This document shows positions 6,358 to 12,201 of a stretch of DNA of 12,201 nucleotides, piece after piece. Every line of letters starts with the position of its first letter. Position 1 is the first letter of the stretch. Under the pieces are notes generated by a model that was given only the letters and a program-made list of their open reading frames with translations, did not search any database and had not been told where the DNA came from. The position numbers and the translations under genes are program-made. The stretch is taken from assembly GCA_013204125.1 (NCBI GenBank), contig JABMOP010000207.1, positions 1 to 12,201 on the forward strand, in the 5' to 3' direction. The stretch comes from Rhodospirillales bacterium (GTDB lineage Bacteria; Pseudomonadota; Alphaproteobacteria; Rhodospirillales; UBA2165).

Positions 6358-6788
6358 TCCAATTCCAAATCCAATTCATCAAATCCATCACCGCCCGCCG
6401 CCAGCCTGAAGCCGCGCATCTCGCCCGCGCCGTCCTTGCCTACGGATATAATGAGCCAGATCAGCGATGGTTCGAACGCTTTCGCCAAATCGGTTTTGGA
6501 TGGTTCTGCCGGGTGATCCGGGTGGGAATGGTAATGGCCGATCACACGCTCAGGGCCGGTGCGTACCTCTCGTTCCACATCGAACCTGATTTGCGGGTCC
6601 ACTTCGAAGCGGTCCCGCCCATCGCCATCGGCGATGTTCGGGGCGGCTATGACTTGGGTGATGGTGATTGGTATCGAGCCTTCGCCCCCGGTGCCGACAA
6701 GCAAGCCACAGCATTCAGCGGGATATGCCGAGCCAGCCGCACCCTCGATTGCCTGCCAATGCCGGGCGCCGAGGCGGATCAGCGTCAT
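6345..6788 (-). CDS. JAMM/MPN (M67) family metallopeptidase-like protein
   Basis: A 147-residue single-domain MPN+ protein of the bacterial Mov34/MPN/PAD-1 type. The zinc motif is complete: Glu25 in PAECCGLLVG, then GHYHSHPDHPAEPSKTD giving His87, His89, Ser97 and Asp100 with the exact HxH-x7-S-x2-D spacing. This family removes ubiquitin-like or small-protein tags; bacterial versions can process sulfur-carrier proteins or pupylation-like substrates, but no such partner is in the window. Its ATG overlaps the stop of the upstream membrane-protein gene as ATGA, so translation is likely coupled. At the other end it overlaps the amidohydrolase gene tail to tail. Zinc binding is well supported; the substrate is unknown. 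Confidence 0.85.
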   Translation of the reverse strand: MTLIRLGARHWQAIEGAAGSAYPAECCGLLVGTGGEGSIPITITQVIAAPNIADGDGRDRFEVDPQIRFDVEREVRTGPERVIGHYHSHPDHPAEPSKTDLAKAFEPSLIWLIISVGKDGAGEMRGFRLAAGGDGFDELDLELDQPA

Positions 6789-7102
6789 TTCCGGCCTGGG
6801 GGCTTAAGGTTTATGCGCCGTACCAGCCGGCCGCTCAGAGGATCAAAAGTCAGAACCATATGCGCGCCGTCAACCTGGATATGCACGTGCAGCAATCCGC
6901 CGTCGCTATCGGTGCCGATCACGGTTGCCCCGGTGGGCAAATCAAGGGTCATTTCCACAATTGGCTTTTCGCCGCTTCCCAAGAACGAAAAATTGGGATC
7001 AGACGATTTCATGACAACGCCGATCGCAAGGGCGATGAGGCCGAAGATGATGATGACGCCAAGCCCGCTAACCAGATAAACTAAGCCCTTGTTTCCACGC
7101 AT
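6785..7102 (-). CDS. Small single-pass membrane protein (possibly DUF6476-like)
   Basis: A 105-residue protein. Residues about 8-31 form one transmembrane helix (LVYLVSGLGVIIIFGLIALA) after a basic start MRGNK, predicting an N-in, C-out topology. The remaining 70 residues contain two or three beta-like strands (PIVEMTLDLPTGATVIGTD; GGLLHVHIQVDGAHMVLTFD) and a basic end, SGRLVRRINLKPPGRK. It resembles the short alphaproteobacterial proteins often found next to rluD and annotated as DUF6476; I recall this rather than having checked it. It is divergent from rluD, with only 23 nt between start codons, and is coupled to the JAMM gene through a 4-nt overlap. No function can be given. Confidence 0.7.
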   Translation of the reverse strand: MRGNKGLVYLVSGLGVIIIFGLIALAIGVVMKSSDPNFSFLGSGEKPIVEMTLDLPTGATVIGTDSDGGLLHVHIQVDGAHMVLTFDPLSGRLVRRINLKPPGRK

Positions 7103-7125
7103 GATTTTAGGCCAATCTCTGATTC

Positions 7126-8097
7126 ATGGTTCAATCCTCACCTGCCTCACCCGAAATAATCCATACCGTATTGGTCGATAAAAGCCAATCGGGCCAGCGC
7201 CTTGATAAATTTCTTGGCGGCGCCGTTGATGCGTTGTCGCGCACAAGGATCAAAACCTTGATTACGGCTGGGCTTGTGGCGCGTTCGGGGACGAAAGTAA
7301 CCGAGCCCTCACGAGCGGTCAAATTAGGCGAAACCTACACCATTTTGGTGCCCAAAGTGGTGCCGGCCAAACCCCAGGGCCAAGCGATTGCGCTGGATGT
7401 TGTCTATGAAGACGCCGATTTAATCGTCATTGATAAGCCGGCCGGGCTGGTGGTTCATCCCGCCGCGGGCAATCTGGACCGCACACTTGTTAATGCGCTT
7501 ATTGCCCATTGTGGCGACAGCCTTTCCGGCATCGGCGGCGAAGCGCGCCCCGGCATCGTCCACCGCCTGGATAAGGGGACATCGGGCTTGATGCTCGCCG
7601 CAAAAAACGACGAAGCGCACCGCCACCTTGCGGCGCAGTTCGCGGCCCATGATATTGACCGCGCCTATAAAGCAGTGGTGTGGGGCATACCGGCGGCGCC
7701 CGAAGGAACAATAGAGGGGAATATCGGTCGGTCTTCCCGCAACCGGAAAAAAATGGCGGTGGTACGGCGCGGCGGCAAACATGCGGAGACACTTTACCGT
7801 GTCCTTCAGCGGCTCGGCAATTGGGCGGCGCTGGTGGAATGCCGCCTTACCACCGGACGCACGCATCAAATCCGCGTTCACATGGCCCATTTAGGCCACC
7901 CTGTAATCGGTGATCCTGTCTATGGCGGCGGCGGGAAAGATGCGCGCCGACGTGCCGGAGACGATTTTTTATCGGCAGTTGGCGCCTTGGAACGCCAGGC
8001 CCTTCACGCCTACCGCCTCGGCTTCATTCATCCAAAAACCGGCAAAAAACTGTCGTTTGAGAGCGAATTGCCGTTGGATATCCAATCCCTATTGTAA
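7126..8097 (+). CDS. rluD: RluD-type 23S rRNA pseudouridine synthase
   Basis: A 323-residue RluA-family pseudouridine synthase, most like RluD, which modifies U1911/1915/1917 of helix 69 in 23S rRNA. An S4-like RNA-binding domain covers about 20-75 (QRLDKFLGG... RTRIKTLITAGLV... VKLGETYTI). The catalytic domain has VVYEDADLIVIDKPAGLVVHP (92-112), the signature RPGIVHRLDKGTSGLML with catalytic Asp149, RAYKAVVWG, and CRLTTGRTHQIRVHMAHLGHPVIGDPVYGG near 249-278. It ends normally at SLL with TAA. The ribosome site ahead of the ATG at 7126 is weak. rpoH follows 139 nt downstream on the same strand with its own likely promoter; no terminator is seen after rluD. RluA/RluC paralogues are the alternative, but the S4 domain and length favour RluD. 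Confidence 0.9.
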   Translation: MVQSSPASPEIIHTVLVDKSQSGQRLDKFLGGAVDALSRTRIKTLITAGLVARSGTKVTEPSRAVKLGETYTILVPKVVPAKPQGQAIALDVVYEDADLIVIDKPAGLVVHPAAGNLDRTLVNALIAHCGDSLSGIGGEARPGIVHRLDKGTSGLMLAAKNDEAHRHLAAQFAAHDIDRAYKAVVWGIPAAPEGTIEGNIGRSSRNRKKMAVVRRGGKHAETLYRVLQRLGNWAALVECRLTTGRTHQIRVHMAHLGHPVIGDPVYGGGGKDARRRAGDDFLSAVGALERQALHAYRLGFIHPKTGKKLSFESELPLDIQSLL

Positions 8098-8166
8098 CAG
8101 GAATGTTGCATTAGATACGTCGCCTTACTCATTAACACACGCTGTTCGTTGATCCCGACGCGTTTA

Positions 8167-8182
8167 TTAATCAATCATTAAC
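8167..8182 (+). promoter_or_regulatory. CtrA-type box upstream of rpoH (TTAA-N7-TTAAC)
   Basis: TTAATCAATCATTAAC matches the CtrA consensus TTAA-N7-TTAAC at every fixed base. It sits 55 bp upstream of the rpoH ATG and within a 25-bp imperfect palindrome (8160-8184). A -10-like AAATAT at 8202-8207 lies 18 nt after the TTAACG at 8178-8183, the arrangement seen when CtrA sits at the -35 region. Confidence 0.5.
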
Positions 8183-8236
8183 GCCTGTTTTGCAGAACGC
8201 GAAATATTGGGACATAAATTTACAGGGGTTAAGAAA

Positions 8237-9121
8237 ATGGCGAACAGAACGTTGACTGTTTCGGTTACTCCCGAGGCGAACCTTTCAAGATATCTTCAAG
8301 AAATCAGACGCGTGCCGATGTTAACGCATGACGAAGAAGTCGATCTTTCCTATCGGTGGCGCGACAAAGAAGACATTGGCGCAGCCGATCGCATGGTTGC
8401 CAGCCATTTACGCTTGGTTGCTAAAATCGCGATGGGTTACCGCGGATACGGACTTCCCGTTGCGGATCTTATATCCGAAGGCAATGTTGGCATGATGCAA
8501 GCCGTTAAACGGTTCGATCCGGACCGCGGCTTCCGCTTGGCGACTTACGCCATGTGGTGGATCCGCGCCGCCATTCAAGAATATATCCTCCACTCCTGGT
8601 CGCTGGTCAAAATGGGCACCACGGCGGCTCAAAAGAAATTGTTTTTCAATCTCCGCAAACTTAAGAACAAATTGAGCGCCATCGAAGAAGGCGATATGAC
8701 GCCGGAACACGTAGCCGAAGTTGCCCAACGGCTCAATGTTTCGGAAGCCGAAGTTATCTCGATGAACCGCAGAATTGCCGGACCCGACAATTCACTGAAT
8801 GCGCCCTTGCGCGAAGAAGGTGAAGGCGAGTGGCAAGATTGGTTGGTCGACGATACGGTCAACCAGGAAGAAACCCTGGCCGAAAGCCAAGACATGGGCA
8901 ATCGCCGTCAGATGCTGAACGAAGCAATGCAAGGGCTTAAAGAACGCGAGCGCGAAATTTTCTACGAGCGCCGCTTGAAAGATGATCCCGAGACTCTGGA
9001 TAAGTTAAGCGTACGGTTTGGGATTTCCCGCGAACGCGTGCGCCAAATTGAAGCTCGTGCCTTCGAGAAGATTCAAAAGGCAGTGCGCAACGCAACCCTC
9101 GAACAGGCAATCGCCGCCTAG
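8237..9121 (+). CDS. rpoH: RNA polymerase heat-shock sigma factor RpoH (sigma-32)
   Basis: A 294-residue sigma factor. Region 1.2/2 spans about 15-125: LSRYLQEIRRVPMLTHDEE, then ASHLRLVAKIAMGYRGYGLPVADLISEGNVGMMQAV and FRLATYAMWWIRAAIQEYIL, the polymerase-binding and -10-recognition helices. The RpoH box QKKLFFNLRK at 132-141 separates it from RpoD and marks it as sigma-32. Region 4.2 has LDKLSVRFGISRERVRQIEARAFEKIQ (about 254-280), the -35-binding helix-turn-helix. A TTG at 8207 would add ten residues, but the ATG at 8237 has AGGGGT nine bases upstream and gives the family-like start MANRTLTVSV. The stop is TAG. Its transcription may respond to a CtrA-type site, and it ends in a strong hairpin. 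Confidence 0.95.
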   Translation: MANRTLTVSVTPEANLSRYLQEIRRVPMLTHDEEVDLSYRWRDKEDIGAADRMVASHLRLVAKIAMGYRGYGLPVADLISEGNVGMMQAVKRFDPDRGFRLATYAMWWIRAAIQEYILHSWSLVKMGTTAAQKKLFFNLRKLKNKLSAIEEGDMTPEHVAEVAQRLNVSEAEVISMNRRIAGPDNSLNAPLREEGEGEWQDWLVDDTVNQEETLAESQDMGNRRQMLNEAMQGLKEREREIFYERRLKDDPETLDKLSVRFGISRERVRQIEARAFEKIQKAVRNATLEQAIAA

Positions 9122-9159
9122 AATAAAGTATGTTCTAATTTAGCTGGTGAGCCTTATAC

Positions 9160-9217
9160 CCGGCGAGGATCGCTCCGACGTTCAAGCGGGTGCGGCGTCC
9201 TCGCCGGTTTCGTTTTC
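9160..9217 (+). terminator. Large rho-independent terminator of rpoH, overlapping the convergent gene
   Basis: CCGGCGAGGA at 9160-9169 pairs perfectly over 10 bp with TCCTCGCCGG at 9198-9207, and the stem may continue with CGC (9171-9173) and GCG (9195-9197). The tail TTTCGTTTTC (9208-9217) is T-rich. The right arm and tail lie inside the last codons of the leftward membrane-protein gene. Confidence 0.6.
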
Positions 9218-9715
9218 ATCGCCGTCGTTCTTATTATCGCTGCCGTCGGTGGCGCTTGTACCGCTCGTGGCAATATCTTTTCCCCATTCATTGATGATTT
9301 CGCGCTGCCGAGCCCGCAGTGTAGAAACGCGCTGCTGCGCGGTTACTGTGATAAACGCGCCAATCACCGGCGGAATTGAAACATACAAAAGCCATCCGAA
9401 GCCCGCAGCGGCGTACATAATGGTCAAATCGAATACATTCGTGATGATCTTGATGGCGCCAGTTAAGTCGTTTGATCCACCCCACAGGTCTAGAAGTGAT
9501 GGAAATACGCCGGGAACATTCATTCCCAAAACGCAGAAAAACGCATACTTCTTCAATGTTTGGTCGACAATCAGGGCAACGATGGACGGTAACAAGCCAA
9601 CCACCATGACGATGACCGATTCCGGAAAAATTATCACTACGATGATAAAAAGCACCGCCCACATTATAGGTTTCATAGAAACCTTTTGGGGTGCGGATAT
9701 TGGAGGGAGTGCCAT
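9182..9715 (-). CDS. Small multi-pass membrane protein of unknown function, partner gene of the pseudokinase
   Basis: A 177-residue protein I do not recognise. Hydrophobic segments lie at about 17-30 and 33-51 (a tight pair split by PES), 58-76 and 97-124, giving three or four membrane spans. A basic, possibly helical stretch follows (QQRVSTLRARQREIINEWGKD without its first residues, near 128-147). The tail is disordered and acidic (about 150-177, Asp/Glu/Ser/Asn-rich), with no strands. The frame extends to a TTG at 9739 inside the upstream gene, but the ATG at 9715 has AAAGGG nine bases upstream and is preferred. It begins 13 nt after the pseudokinase stop on the same strand, so the two are surely cotranscribed; both are membrane proteins and may form a complex. 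The acidic tail overlaps the rpoH terminator stem. Confidence 0.7.
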   Translation of the reverse strand: MALPPISAPQKVSMKPIMWAVLFIIVVIIFPESVIVMVVGLLPSIVALIVDQTLKKYAFFCVLGMNVPGVFPSLLDLWGGSNDLTGAIKIITNVFDLTIMYAAAGFGWLLYVSIPPVIGAFITVTAQQRVSTLRARQREIINEWGKDIATSGTSATDGSDNKNDGDENETGEDAAPA

Positions 9716-9728
9716 GTTTTCCAGCCCT

Positions 9729-10853
9729 TTAAGCCGCAATAATCATCATCGTCACCAGGATGATCATGAATACGATTGATGTGACGGCGGCGATTTTTCT
9801 GGAGAAATGTAGTACGGTTTCCGATTCAGGGTCCGAATTTTTCTCAACGCGTCCGATCTCCTCGTCAGCGCTAAGAAATTCAACCCGGGCGGCGATATAA
9901 TCTTGCTGATCGTTATATCGGGTCTCAATATCCATGAGTAAATTTAACAATGCTGGAAGCTGTCCCCGGCGGACGAGACGTGGAACTTCAGCTTCTAAAT
10001 TGCGGCGGGTTTTCCGGCTTTTAAATTGGCGGATTACGGGCGCCAATAAACCGCCCAGCCATTTTGCCAAACCAGGCAATTCTTCCGGCCCTAAATCTTG
10101 TTGCAGCTTGGCGTATAGAGTTAGAACACTGAGGGCGGCGACCGCTTCGCTGGAATCTTGGAGATTGGTAAATAGCTTTTCGATGTCGCTTGTGTGGCTG
10201 GCGAGGATGAATGCCGCAATATGGCGGTCTATCGGCGGTTTGCTTGTGTCGTTGGTTTCTTTTTCGACCTCGCTTAAGGCCGGCAGCAACTCTTCTATTT
10301 CGGTCACGCGGCGCCCAGCCAGGATTGGGCTTCTGCAGGCAAAGCCGGTATTCATTTGGTAAATGCACCTTTCGATGCCGTAACCAATTTTGGTGTTTGC
10401 AAGATGTTCGTGTAATTCCTGAAACGTTTTCGCTTCTGTTACGTCTGCGCCTCCACTCGGCCGCATCTCGTACCAAACCGCTGGAATATCCCGCAGTATC
10501 GATTCAGCCAGATCCTGCACGTAACCATTATTTACCACTTCCAATGCCAGCGCCGGGCCAAATCCATCGGGCATATAAACTGCGTGCTTGTATGTAATAG
10601 GGCGATAAGGGTCCAAGATAAGTAAAACGCACGCCAGCAATATATCGTCCGCGCTTTTGGCGTCGGGCCCCATGGTTTTTATCTTTAAGACCGTCTCTTC
10701 CACAATTTCGGCCATTTCTTTGTTTTCGATACCACGGTCGATCCATGTACGGATTGTATCGTCGTGAATCATTTTTATCGCTGATTCTTGCCGGAGAGAC
10801 ATGGCATAAGCCATGCTGCGGGGCTCCATATGGTCGTAACCACCAAATTTCAA
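9729..10853 (-). CDS. C-terminal part of tail-anchored pseudokinase (downstream of in-frame TAG)
   Basis: This frame is continuous with the upstream kinase-like ORF and is parted from it only by the TAG at 10992-10994. The frame is open from 10991. The codons just after TAG encode ALIKPLRGLLQDDPEERWG, the conserved end of a protein-kinase C-lobe with its buried Arg. So the two parts are one gene of about 764 codons. The first available start after TAG is a TTG at 10853 without a ribosome site. The product is a long helical region (about 330 residues, SMAYAMSLRQESAIKMI and similar) of no recognised family, rich in charged and Leu positions. It ends in a hydrophobic stretch, AAVTSIVFMIILVTMMIIAA, right at the C-terminus, so it is a tail anchor. 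As a separate protein its expression is doubtful; as readthrough or corrected sequence it is the membrane half of one protein. Confidence 0.75.
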   Translation of the reverse strand: MKFGGYDHMEPRSMAYAMSLRQESAIKMIHDDTIRTWIDRGIENKEMAEIVEETVLKIKTMGPDAKSADDILLACVLLILDPYRPITYKHAVYMPDGFGPALALEVVNNGYVQDLAESILRDIPAVWYEMRPSGGADVTEAKTFQELHEHLANTKIGYGIERCIYQMNTGFACRSPILAGRRVTEIEELLPALSEVEKETNDTSKPPIDRHIAAFILASHTSDIEKLFTNLQDSSEAVAALSVLTLYAKLQQDLGPEELPGLAKWLGGLLAPVIRQFKSRKTRRNLEAEVPRLVRRGQLPALLNLLMDIETRYNDQQDYIAARVEFLSADEEIGRVEKNSDPESETVLHFSRKIAAVTSIVFMIILVTMMIIAA

Positions 10854-10991
10854 TGGGCGCGGCGACCGCTGCCTCTGTTGCGTCAGGGTGGCTGGAACCC
10901 GTTTACCGCTGCCCCAGATATCAAATTCTTCAAAACCCCATCTTTCCTCCGGATCGTCCTGAAGCAGTCCGCGCAGCGGCTTGATCAGCGC

Positions 10992-12023
10992 CTATGTTAA
11001 TATATTGCGCCCAACCAAAGCCTGATAGGAGGTATGGATGATTTTGGACATAATCATTTGTTCACGGGTTTTGCCCATGATCGGGCTCACCGGTTGCACA
11101 ATAAATGCCAATGTTACGCCGAACGCATATAGGTCATCTGACGAATTGCCCATTCCGCGTCCGCCTTCAAGCGCCATGCCCCGTTCAATCGTTTCATAGG
11201 CCAACGGCTGATCGAACCCGGCAGGTGCGCTCAGATAATCCCCTAAAATAATTTCTGTTCGGCTATCATTTTTATAGAAAATATTATCCGCCCGGATCGC
11301 GCGATGGGAAATTCCCTGCATGGTGAGATTGAGTATGCTGCTGATAACTTGGTTAGATACGGCGCGCACAATATCGATTTTTTTGAAATCGGCCGGCTCA
11401 TTTTCCAATGCCGTAAATACGCGCCCGCCCAGCGGGCGTTCGTATATCAATATCTGGCACCACCTACCCAAGATCGGCCATTCTTCCGAGCCGGCGCTCA
11501 AAAGTTTGATTATGCCGGCGATTGTTTCGCCGCTTACCTGTTCAATTTCATTCAATCGAACGGGAATATCAGGAAGGCAGATCAGGGCGAAAATAGCGCC
11601 ATGTTCTTGCTGTTTGTCCTGCGCCTCGAAGGCGCTTGCGGATGGCGAATCAAGCTCCGGCAATGGTTTAGATGGGAATATTTCGTAGCGGTCGTTGAGA
11701 AGCACCACAGAGGTGGGTAAGACCTGTGATGGATCGGCCGTCTTAGTCAATTTTCTGGGTGTGGTTAGCCCGTCGCCGCCGATTTCCGCCTCTTCCGGCG
11801 CTTTTTCTTCGGCTGCTGCTACAGATGGTTCGGGTTCTGCATTCGGCGGTGGCACAACCGCTTCAGCCGCTTCGTCGGCGTTGGTATCGCCGCCTCCTTC
11901 TTCCACCGTTGCTGGGCGCCCGCCGTCGTTGTCGGGCGCTTCGGCAATGGCGCCTTCGACCGGTTCGGTATCGGCGGCGCGTTCTAAGTCTTCGGCTTCG
12001 AGATCAATTGGTGCTTCAGCCAT
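10992..12023 (-). CDS. Protein pseudokinase, N-terminal part, ended by in-frame TAG
   Basis: The 343-residue ORF has a disordered Ala/Glu/Pro/Asp-rich N-terminus (1-85) and then a degenerate Ser/Thr-kinase fold. The strand that normally holds the VAIK lysine reads GAIFALICLP, without Lys (Ile148 at the usual site). The catalytic loop reads GISHRAIRADNIFY: the HRD Asp is Ala242, while Asn247 is kept. The DFG position reads GDYLSA, keeping Asp262. The C-lobe landmark SSDDLYAFGVTLAFIV (294-309) is conserved. Loss of Lys and catalytic Asp marks a pseudokinase, probably a binding or scaffold module. The ORF stops at TAG (10992-10994) in the middle of the C-lobe, and homologous kinase sequence resumes in the same frame. 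Start ATG at 12023, with a weak GGG-containing ribosome site, downstream of a TATAAT promoter. It lies directly after purA on the same strand. This is one of two in-frame TAG codons within 1.2 kb. Confidence 0.8.
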   Translation of the reverse strand: MAEAPIDLEAEDLERAADTEPVEGAIAEAPDNDGGRPATVEEGGGDTNADEAAEAVVPPPNAEPEPSVAAAEEKAPEEAEIGGDGLTTPRKLTKTADPSQVLPTSVVLLNDRYEIFPSKPLPELDSPSASAFEAQDKQQEHGAIFALICLPDIPVRLNEIEQVSGETIAGIIKLLSAGSEEWPILGRWCQILIYERPLGGRVFTALENEPADFKKIDIVRAVSNQVISSILNLTMQGISHRAIRADNIFYKNDSRTEIILGDYLSAPAGFDQPLAYETIERGMALEGGRGMGNSSDDLYAFGVTLAFIVQPVSPIMGKTREQMIMSKIIHTSYQALVGRNILT

Positions 12024-12056
12024 GTAAACCCATCATCGATCAGCGGATAAACTCAG

Positions 12057-12099
12057 ATTATAACGCTTCGCAGGTGCAGCGAACATTAATATTATTAAT
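12057..12099 (-). promoter_or_regulatory. Promoter and operator-like repeats ahead of the pseudokinase gene
   Basis: On the minus strand a perfect TATAAT lies at 12062-12057, about 26 nt of leader before the ATG; the -35 (TGTTCG, 17-nt spacer) is weak. The spacer holds an inverted repeat, TTCGC (12067-12071) with GCGAA (12079-12083). Just upstream is a perfect 15-bp palindrome, ATTAATA-T-TATTAAT (12085-12099), which contains the purA TAA stop. This suggests a regulated promoter separate from purA. Confidence 0.42.
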
Positions 12100-12201
12100 C
12101 TGCGAACGGGTCGTGCACTAAGATTGTATCTTCGCGTTCAGGGCTGGTCGATAACAGCGCCACCGGAGCACCAATCAGCTATTCGATGCGGCGGATGTAC
12201 T
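12095..12201 (-). CDS. purA: Adenylosuccinate synthetase PurA, C-terminal end, interrupted by in-frame TAG
   Basis: Read leftward from the window edge, the frame gives YIRRIE, a TAG (12181-12179), then LIGAPVALLSTSPERED and TILVHDPFAD before TAA at 12097-12095. This is the C-terminus of PurA, where E. coli has the similar YIKRIEELTGVP... STGPDR... DPFDA pattern. PurA joins IMP and aspartate with GTP in AMP synthesis and is normally present and essential in free-living bacteria. The TAG stands where relatives have Glu, Gln or Ala; everything else lines up without gaps. If TAG ends translation, the last 27 residues are lost. The rest of the gene lies beyond the window. Confidence 0.8.

Noticed and set aside
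6354..7079. 241-codon plus-strand ORF opposite the JAMM and one-TM genes
   Set aside because: The minus strand carries a complete JAMM motif and a coupled ATGA junction; this ORF is its shadow.
7420..7890. 156-codon minus-strand ORF within rluD
   Set aside because: It is antisense to the conserved catalytic domain of RluD and shows no motif of its own.
8190..8218. TTGCAG-N17-CATAAA as an rpoH promoter
   Set aside because: Transcription would begin at or inside the ribosome site, leaving almost no leader; the CtrA-associated arrangement fits better.
9147..9779. 210-codon plus-strand ORF opposite the membrane-protein gene
   Set aside because: It lies antisense to the better-supported leftward gene, has no ribosome site or family-like motif, and overlaps the rpoH terminator.
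9119..12181. Genome-wide reassignment of TAG to a sense codon
   Set aside because: TAG is the natural stop of rpoH, the OsmC-like gene and the decarboxylase gene in this window.

Overview
The window comes from an alphaproteobacterium, probably Rhodospirillales-like. The evidence is the FliG tail, an alphaproteobacterial-type RpoH, an exact TTAA-N7-TTAAC CtrA box upstream of rpoH, and moderate GC. It is mostly compact housekeeping sequence flanking an accessory catabolic block. No CRISPR array, insertion sequence or prophage gene is visible. Assignments come from reading motifs, not from database searches.

Left part (1-4080). The C-terminal end of fliG runs rightward into a strong bidirectional terminator. 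A leftward operon-like set then follows. In transcription order it is tRNA-Glu(CTC), a pyridoxamine-phosphate-oxidase-like flavin protein, a 4,5-dihydroxyphthalate-decarboxylase-like enzyme, a D-2-hydroxyacid dehydrogenase and a gentisate-1,2-dioxygenase-like bicupin. The decarboxylase plus ring-cleaving dioxygenase suggest catabolism of an aromatic carboxylate, but the substrate cannot be read from the sequence.

Middle (4081-7102). A small cysteine-dioxygenase-like cupin (leftward) is divergent from an OsmC-like protein and an ACMSD-type amidohydrolase (rightward); a 21-bp inverted repeat lies between them. In the amidohydrolase the usual strand histidine is Asn. It meets tail to tail a leftward pair, a one-TM protein and a JAMM metallopeptidase, which overlap by 4 nt.

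Right part (7103-12201). rluD and rpoH run rightward and end in a large hairpin terminator that overlaps the next gene's 3' end. A leftward locus faces them: the end of purA, then a tail-anchored pseudokinase, then a small multi-TM protein. The pseudokinase lacks the VAIK Lys and the HRD Asp.

The most striking observation is that both purA and the pseudokinase carry a single in-frame TAG inside otherwise intact, homologous-looking sequence. TAG is also the normal stop of three genes here, so genome-wide recoding is unlikely. Errors, fresh nonsense mutations or amber suppression remain open. The pseudokinase/membrane-protein pair is the best candidate for an undescribed system.
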